11,206 nucleotides of DNA from Firmicutes bacterium UBA5499 (GTDB lineage Bacteria > Bacillota > DTU084). Position 1 is the stretch's first letter; each line of letters begins with the position of its first letter. A program made the translations under genes and the position numbers. Location of the stretch: contig DIPB01000125.1 in the NCBI GenBank assembly GCA_002426275.1, positions 2,705-13,910 of the forward strand, in the 5' to 3' direction. The notes below the pieces were generated by a model. That model was not told the DNA's origin. It was given only the letters and a program-made list of their open reading frames with translations, and searched no databases. Below are positions 6,690 through 11,206 of the stretch, piece by piece.

Positions 6690-7562
6690 ATGGAACAATT
6701 ATGCGGGATTTTGAATATCAAGAAGGAAGCGGGATTCACTTCCCACGATGTGGTGGCAAAGCTGCGCAAGCTCCTTAATCTAAAACGTATCGGCCACACA
6801 GGAACTTTGGATCCGGAGGCCACTGGAGTCTTGGTGATCTGTCTTGGCCAGGCCACAAGGGCCGCCCAATACCTGGAGGCTGTGAGCAAAACTTACGAAG
6901 CGGAGTTGGTGCTGGGAATTACCACCGCAACGGAAGATTGGACCGGAGAGGTCATTTCCAGTAGCCATGTGGAGATAGAAGCAGGGGAATTGGAAGAGGC
7001 TTTGGCAAAATTCAGAGGAAACATTTGGCAGGTTCCTCCCATGTATTCGGCGGTTCACTATCAGGGGCAACGGCTGCATCAATTAGCCCGGCAGGGGAAG
7101 GTGGTGGCGCGAGAGCCCCGGGAAGTGACTATTCATAAGTTGGAACTAGTGAGCTTTCAAAAGCCAAACTTGGCTAAACTGTATGTGGAATGCTCCAAGG
7201 GTACATATATCAGAACCTTGTGTAAAGATGTGGGCGCTGAATTGGGCACAGGCGGGCACATGGGAAAGCTGGTGCGCTTGAGCGCGGGCGGCTTCACGCT
7301 GCAGGACGCATTTACTTTGGAGGAAGTTGAAGCCGCGGCAGAGGCCGGAGGAATCCAACAGCTGATCGTACCGCTGGGGAAGGCCCTTTCTCATTGGCCA
7401 AAGCTTTTGGTCTCCTCTGCTCAGGAAAAACTTATTTCCCATGGCTGCGGGCTGCAGACAGACCTGACTGGCATGGTGCGGATCGAAGCCGCGGACGGAC
7501 GGCTACTTGCGCTGGGCAGTTGCGAAGCCGGAGTTTGTAGGCCGGTCAGAGTTTTTTGCTAG
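6690..7562 (+). CDS. truB: tRNA pseudouridine(55) synthase TruB
   Basis: Isomerises uridine 55 in the T-loop of tRNAs to pseudouridine in the cytoplasm. The 290-residue protein starts at ATG 6690, with GGAGG six bases upstream. The N-terminal GILNIKKEAGFTSHDVV and the catalytic motif GHTGTLDPEATGVL (catalytic Asp = D41) are diagnostic. The motif YEAELVLG and the later CSKGTYIRTLCKDVG (from residue 168) complete the catalytic domain. The C-terminal ~80 residues (about 210-290) fit the small TruB C-terminal/PUA-like domain. In most Firmicutes truB lies downstream of rbfA, next to ribF; here it is upstream of rimP, outside that block. No terminator is obvious before the rimP promoter. Confidence 0.97.
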   Translation: MEQLCGILNIKKEAGFTSHDVVAKLRKLLNLKRIGHTGTLDPEATGVLVICLGQATRAAQYLEAVSKTYEAELVLGITTATEDWTGEVISSSHVEIEAGELEEALAKFRGNIWQVPPMYSAVHYQGQRLHQLARQGKVVAREPREVTIHKLELVSFQKPNLAKLYVECSKGTYIRTLCKDVGAELGTGGHMGKLVRLSAGGFTLQDAFTLEEVEAAAEAGGIQQLIVPLGKALSHWPKLLVSSAQEKLISHGCGLQTDLTGMVRIEAADGRLLALGSCEAGVCRPVRVFC

Positions 7563-7565
7563 CTC

Positions 7566-7594
7566 TTGTCAAGCGGCGCGGTGAGTGCTATAAT
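7566..7594 (+). promoter_or_regulatory. Sigma-A promoter of the rimP-nusA-infB operon
   Basis: TTGTCA (-35, 7566-7571) and a perfect TATAAT (-10, 7589-7594) are 17 bases apart, with TG one base upstream of the -10 (extended -10). The start point should lie near 7601, giving a leader of about 90 bases before rimP. It begins just after the truB stop. Confidence 0.85.
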
Positions 7595-7636
7595 AGGTAC
7601 GGAAATGGATAAGCTAAGGTTGATGTTGCGTTGTTG

Positions 7637-7657
7637 AGAGTGGGTCTGTCCCACTCT
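7637..7657 (+). promoter_or_regulatory. rimP leader hairpin, possible attenuator
   Basis: AGAGTGGG and CCCACTCT form a perfect 8-bp stem with a TCTGT loop, followed by TTCGTCTTGTT. It lies in the untranslated leader between the promoter and the rimP start. Similar hairpins are common ahead of rimP in Firmicutes (recalled, not checked). The tail is only moderately T-rich, so partial termination or a pausing/protein-binding site are both possible. Confidence 0.6.
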
Positions 7658-7691
7658 TTCGTCTTGTTATGGCAAGAAAGGAAGTGAGGCT

Positions 7692-8156
7692 TTGGCCAAG
7701 TCAAAGCTTGCGGAGCTAGTACGAACGCTTGCTGAGCCTATTGTCAGCGAGCTTGGCCTCGAATTATTCGATTCGGAGTACGTCAAGGAGGGGGCGGACT
7801 GGTATCTGAGGGTCTATATTGATAAACCGGATGCCGGCGTTACCATCGAAGACTGTGAGGCTGTCAGCCAAAGGCTGAGTCAGGAGTTGGACAGGGTTGA
7901 TCCTATTTCAGACCAATATCTGCTTGAAGTCTCCTCGCCGGGGTTGGAAAGACCGCTGCGCAGCGAACAGGACATAGCCGATAACATAGGGAAGCTGGTT
8001 CAGGTCGCAACTTTTGCGCCTGTTGCGGGACAGAAGAATTTCGAAGGCAGGTTGCTGGCTTTTGAAAATGGAGAGCTGGTGCTGCAAATAGGGAAAAAGC
8101 AGCAGAAAATAGCCTACGCGCAGGTTGCAAAGGCGCGATTAACAGCAGAGATTTGA
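7692..8156 (+). CDS. rimP: Ribosome maturation factor RimP
   Basis: Cytoplasmic factor needed for maturation of the 30S ribosomal subunit. The protein is 154 residues, the usual length. The N-terminal alpha/beta domain ends in the conserved YLLEVSSPGLERPL (residues 76-89); the C-terminal ~65 residues form the SH3-like domain. The start is TTG 7692; AAAGGAAGTGAGG precedes it, with AGGA nine bases upstream. It is the first gene of the operon, behind its own promoter and leader hairpin, and is followed by nusA after 17 bases. The former Bacillus name is ylxS. Confidence 0.96.
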   Translation: MAKSKLAELVRTLAEPIVSELGLELFDSEYVKEGADWYLRVYIDKPDAGVTIEDCEAVSQRLSQELDRVDPISDQYLLEVSSPGLERPLRSEQDIADNIGKLVQVATFAPVAGQKNFEGRLLAFENGELVLQIGKKQQKIAYAQVAKARLTAEI

Positions 8157-8173
8157 AGCAGGAGGGTTTGAAA

Positions 8174-9271
8174 ATGAGCCTTGAATTGCTAGAGGCTTTG
8201 GAGGAACTGGAAAAAGAGCGAGGGCTCTCTAAAGAGATTTTGCTTGAGGCTATCGAAGCGGCCATAGTCTCGGCATACAAGCGGAATTATAATTCGGCTC
8301 AGAACGTGCGGGTGGAGATCAATGAAAACACAGGGAACGTACATGTTTATTCCCGTAAGCTGGTGGTGGAAGAGATCGAAGATCCGCGCTTGGAAATTTC
8401 TTTGGAAGAAGCGAAGAATTTGGATCCTCGTTATGATGAGGATGACATCGTGGAACAGGAGATCACGCCGCGGGATTTCGGCCGCATTGCCGCCCAAACT
8501 GCGAAGCAGGTTGTGGTGCAAAGAATCCGTGAGGCTGAACGCGGCATCGTCTACGATGAATACAGCAAGCGGGTGGACGAAGTCATCACAGGCATCGTGC
8601 AGCGCAAGGAAGGCCGTAGCATAATCGTTGATATCGGCAAGGTGGAAGCGCTGTTGCCGCCCAGCGAGCAGATGATGGGCGAACATTATCAATTCGGCAT
8701 GCGCCTGAAATTTTACGTTGTGGAAGTGAAAAAGGCGCCCAAAGGCCCGCAAATCGTAGTTTCCCGAACGCACCCCGCTTTGGTGAAGCGCCTGTTTGAA
8801 CTGGAAGCGCCTGAAATTCAAGAGGGAATCGTGCAAATCAGGGGCCTGGCCCGAGAGGCGGGGAAACGCACTAAGATCGCGGTTGCTTCCACCAAGGAAA
8901 ACGTGGATCCGGTGGGCGCCTGCGTTGGCGCCAGGGGAGTGAGAGTTCAGGCTGTGGTAAGCGAGCTGAGAGGCGAAAAAATAGATATTATTCCTTTTGA
9001 CGAGGATCCGGCGACGCTCATCGCCAATGCCTTGAGTCCCGCGAAAGTGAATAAGGTAATTCCCCATCCTCTGGATCGGGGAGGAGATGAGCAGGATATG
9101 CTGGTGATTGTGCCTGACGATCAACTTTCTCTTGCCATCGGCAAAGAAGGGCAGAACGCTCGTTTAGCATCCAAACTCAGCGGGTGCAAGATTGATATCA
9201 AAAGCGAGAGCCAATCTGACGAGTTCTTTCGTAAGCTCCTGGTAGAGCCTGCCGACCAAGGGGAGGAGTAA
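8174..9271 (+). CDS. nusA: Transcription termination/antitermination factor NusA
   Basis: Binds RNA polymerase and nascent RNA to control pausing, intrinsic termination and antitermination. The start is ATG 8174 (MSLELLEALEELEKERGLSK), with AGGAGGG seven bases upstream; an in-frame TTG at 8153 overlaps the rimP stop and has no ribosome-binding site. Domains in order of the 365-residue protein: the N-terminal RNA polymerase-binding domain (about 1-125), S1 (about 135-200, ITGIVQRKEGRSIIVDIGKVE), KH1 (GARG loop at 252-255) and KH2 (GKEGQNARLA at 323-332). The acidic repeat domain of E. coli NusA is absent, as is normal in Firmicutes. The stop is followed two bases later by rnpM, whose ribosome-binding site lies inside the nusA end. 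Confidence 0.98.
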   Translation: MSLELLEALEELEKERGLSKEILLEAIEAAIVSAYKRNYNSAQNVRVEINENTGNVHVYSRKLVVEEIEDPRLEISLEEAKNLDPRYDEDDIVEQEITPRDFGRIAAQTAKQVVVQRIREAERGIVYDEYSKRVDEVITGIVQRKEGRSIIVDIGKVEALLPPSEQMMGEHYQFGMRLKFYVVEVKKAPKGPQIVVSRTHPALVKRLFELEAPEIQEGIVQIRGLAREAGKRTKIAVASTKENVDPVGACVGARGVRVQAVVSELRGEKIDIIPFDEDPATLIANALSPAKVNKVIPHPLDRGGDEQDMLVIVPDDQLSLAIGKEGQNARLASKLSGCKIDIKSESQSDEFFRKLLVEPADQGEE

Positions 9272-9273
9272 CC

Positions 9274-9546
9274 ATGACGCCAGAGCGCAATGTCCCGGAA
9301 AGAATGTGTTTAGGCTGCCGTGCCAAGCGGCCAAAAAGGGAGCTTGTGCGGCTGGTGCGCTCACCAGAAGGAAAGATTTTTCTCGACGCAACTGGCAAGG
9401 CCAAGGGAAGAGGCGCATATCTGTGTCCCCATCCTGAGTGCTTGAGAGCGGCGGTCAAAGGCAAACGTCTGGAACGGGCTTTGCGTTCTGCCATCGCCGG
9501 AGAGTTCCTGGCGGAACTGGAGGAGACTCTTAGCAGAGGAGAATGA
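9274..9546 (+). CDS. rnpM: RNase P modulator RnpM (YlxR, DUF448 family)
   Basis: Small RNA-binding protein; the Bacillus subtilis homologue has been reported to bind RNase P RNA and reduce its activity. The 90-residue product begins at ATG 9274 behind GGGGAGGAG in the end of nusA. The family signature is clear: RMCLGCRAKRPKRELVRLVR (residues 10-29), then RGAYLCPHPECLRAAVKGKR. Cysteines 12/15 and 51/56 form two pairs that may hold a metal or shape the fold. Only two bases separate it from nusA, so the two are almost surely translationally linked. Confidence 0.95.
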   Translation: MTPERNVPERMCLGCRAKRPKRELVRLVRSPEGKIFLDATGKAKGRGAYLCPHPECLRAAVKGKRLERALRSAIAGEFLAELEETLSRGE

Positions 9547-9549
9547 TAG

Positions 9550-9861
9550 TTGCGAGTAGAGACTTTATTGGGTTTTGCGCGTCGCGCCGGATTATTGGCC
9601 ATAGGCAGCCAAGCCGCAAAAACAGCCTTGGAGAAGGGAAAAGTTCATCTGCTGATGGTGAGCAGCGATGCCAGCTCGCGCACATGGAGAAACGCCGCAA
9701 TGCTGGCGGAGAAGAAGAACATTCCCATAGTTCACTATGGAGAAAAAGAACAACTAGCCGAGAGGTTGGGCTGGAGCGGTGAAGTTGCGGTGCTTGCGGT
9801 GACCCAGGAGCAATTTGCACGGGACATCCTCCGGTTGACAGGAAAAGATGGGGAGGAATGA
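9550..9861 (+). CDS. ylxQ: L7Ae/L30e-family RNA-binding protein YlxQ
   Basis: Predicted to bind kink-turn RNA like other bacterial L7Ae-type proteins; its in vivo target is not settled. The 103-residue product fits the single-domain family. Motifs: [20 protein letters not shown] at the N terminus, then [13 protein letters not shown] and a later [18 protein letters not shown], and [15 protein letters not shown] near the end. The start is TTG 9550, with GAGGAG nine bases upstream inside the end of rnpM; an ATG at 9543 is in another frame. The TGA stop at 9859-9861 lies just before the infB start. Confidence 0.93.
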   Translation: MRVETLLGFARRAGLLAIGSQAAKTALEKGKVHLLMVSSDASSRTWRNAAMLAEKKNIPIVHYGEKEQLAERLGWSGEVAVLAVTQEQFARDILRLTGKDGEE

Positions 9862-9863
9862 AG

Positions 9864-11206
9864 ATGCCTATGACAGTTAAAGAATTAGCAAAAACGTTGG
9901 AAATAAAGACAAAGGACGTTATGAAGGTTTTATTGGAACTAGGGTCCGCAATTGACGGACCGCAAAGTTTCGTTGAAGATGAAATGATTGATAAAGCGGC
10001 CGATTTGACCTGGCGTCGTTTCAATAAACCTGAGGCGGGCCGTTTCCGGCTGCCCAGCCAGGAGAAACCGGCGGAAGTTAAGGCGCCTCAAAGTCACAGC
10101 GAGCCAAAAGTATCGCAGGAGAAAACTGAAACCAAGCCAGGCCCTAAGCCGGGAGCGAAACAAGCCGCGCAGCCGGCTAAAGAAAAGCAGCCGGTGCGGA
10201 CTGAAAGGAAAGTTCCGCAGCCTAAACCTGTCCAACCCGAAGTTAAGGCTGTGGTAGCTGAAAAGCAGCCGGCGCCACACAAGGCGCAGCCGCCTGAAGA
10301 GAAGCCGGAGAGCAAACCGCGGGTCAACAAGGTTCAGAGCAAGGGTAAGCCTGCTTTCCCTCAGACGCAGGAAAAAGAAAGCAAACCTGGCAAGGGCGTG
10401 CACAAACAGGATGAAAGGCCACGCCGCGTCAAGCCGCAAAAAGGTAAACTCAGCCGCGCTCTCAATCCGGACGAATTGGATCTGAACGCGGGGGAGGCCA
10501 AAGCGGACGGGTTCGCTCCTCCCGTGGACGTGAGAAATAATAGAGCTAAAGGCAAGAAAAACACCAAACGGCGGCTGCAGTCCCAACCGAAACAAAAGGC
10601 GATCATTAAGCCCAAACCCACAAAAGTAAAGATTCCTGCTTCCTTGACAGTGAAAGATCTGGCGGGCCTGATGGGCATCGAGGCTTCAGCCATCATCAAG
10701 AAGCTTATGGGTTTGGGGACGATGCTGAATATTAATCAATTCATTGATCAGGAAACAGCCGCCCTTGTGGCAACGGATTTCAATTTGGAAGTTGAACTGG
10801 AAGAAATCAAGGATGAGACGGCGCTGCCCGTGAAGGACTCTCTAGACAAGGAAGATGAGCTCTCAGAACGTCCGCCTGTGGTCACCATTATGGGACACGT
10901 GGATCACGGCAAGACATCACTGTTGGATGCTATCAGGCAGAGCAAGGTAGTGGCCAGCGAGGCCGGCGGAATCACTCAGCACATCGGCGCCTATCAGGTG
11001 GATTTGAACGGAAGGAAAATCACCTTCCTGGATACGCCGGGCCATGAAGCGTTTACAGCTATGCGCGCCCGAGGCGCTCAAGCCACGGATATCGCCGTTT
11101 TGGTGGTGGCGGCAGATGACGGGGTCATGCCGCAGACAATCGAGGCCAGCAACCACGCTAAAGCTGCCGGCGTTCCCATCATTGTTGCCATCAATAAAAT
11201 GGATAA
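9864..11206 (+). CDS. infB: Translation initiation factor IF-2 (N-terminal part, 3' truncated by window)
   Basis: GTPase that places initiator fMet-tRNA on the 30S subunit and promotes subunit joining. Three in-frame ATGs occur (9858, 9864, 9870); 9864 is chosen because GGAGG ends seven bases upstream, while 9858 leaves only one base and 9870 leaves thirteen. ATG 9858 would overlap the ylxQ stop as ATGA. Domains: an IF2N module (residues 3-50, [17 protein letters not shown]), a Lys/Pro/Glu/Gln-rich linker (about 55-255), a second IF2N module (about 260-310, [17 protein letters not shown]), then the G domain. G1 is GHVDHGKT (344-351), G2 contains [11 protein letters not shown]3 is DTPGHEAF and G4 NKMD (444-447) is reached just before the window end. 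The remaining G domain, domain 3 and the fMet-tRNA-binding domain lie outside. Confidence 0.98.
   Translation, partial: MPMTVKELAKTLEIKTKDVMKVLLELGSAIDGPQSFVEDEMIDKAADLTWRRFNKPEAGRFRLPSQEKPAEVKAPQSHSEPKVSQEKTETKPGPKPGAKQAAQPAKEKQPVRTERKVPQPKPVQPEVKAVVAEKQPAPHKAQPPEEKPESKPRVNKVQSKGKPAFPQTQEKESKPGKGVHKQDERPRRVKPQKGKLSRALNPDELDLNAGEAKADGFAPPVDVRNNRAKGKKNTKRRLQSQPKQKAIIKPKPTKVKIPASLTVKDLAGLMGIEASAIIKKLMGLGTMLNINQFIDQETAALVATDFNLEVELEEIKDETALPVKDSLDKEDELSERPPVVTIMGHVDHGKTSLLDAIRQSKVVASEAGGITQHIGAYQVDLNGRKITFLDTPGHEAFTAMRARGAQATDIAVLVVAADDGVMPQTIEASNHAKAAGVPIIVAINKMD

Noticed and set aside
8189..9124. Long minus-strand open frame of 311 codons opposite nusA
   Set aside because: It is the antisense shadow of nusA, whose domains, start and ribosome-binding site are clear; the minus frame is rich in His/Phe/Arg and has no family likeness.
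9939..10595. Minus-strand open frame opposite the infB linker
   Set aside because: It is an Arg/Leu/Phe-rich shadow of the Lys/Pro/Glu-rich IF2 linker.

Overview
The window looks like chromosomal DNA from a Firmicute-type bacterium. It starts inside a Gram-positive-type replicative polymerase gene (polC) and ends in the nusA-infB translation/transcription operon, in the order rimP-nusA-rnpM(ylxR)-ylxQ-infB that is typical of Bacillota. The intervening DNA encodes two secreted, beta-barrel-like proteins. One carries the glycine-rich and NPAGL-type N-terminal signature of PorV/UPF0164/FadL-like outer-membrane proteins. I infer a diderm (outer-membrane-bearing) Firmicute lineage. The exact taxon cannot be fixed from this sequence alone.

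Layout. Positions 1-2087 hold the C-terminal part of PolC, ending in a beta-clamp-binding QLSLF motif. A strong two-way terminator (2147-2181) separates it from a minus-strand secreted beta-barrel candidate (2186-2854). A divergent intergenic region then leads to a plus-strand hotdog acyl-CoA thioesterase (3068-3526). Next come about 640 bases without a convincing gene, a solitary AT-rich CPBP-family membrane protease gene (4186-4824), and about 1 kb of gene-poor DNA rich in inverted repeats (4825-5864). A PorV/UPF0164-like exported protein (5865-6632, TTG start) lies just before truB (6690-7562). A near-consensus sigma-A promoter (7566-7594) and a leader hairpin (7637-7657) precede rimP (7692-8156), nusA (8174-9271), rnpM/ylxR (9274-9546), ylxQ (9550-9861) and infB (9864 to the window end, truncated).

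How the genes work together. The right-hand operon couples ribosome maturation (RimP), transcription elongation and termination (NusA), an RNase P modulator (RnpM/YlxR), an L7Ae-like RNA-binding protein (YlxQ) and translation initiation (IF2). TruB adds the tRNA T-loop pseudouridine but sits outside its usual place downstream of rbfA. The roughly 4.6 kb between polC and truB is where the conserved order is broken. It holds cell-envelope and accessory genes and decayed-looking DNA. I found no complete mobile element, CRISPR array, tRNA or rRNA, and no convincing new multi-gene system. The most interesting points are the envelope genes, the moved truB, and the unexplained structured gene-poor stretches.
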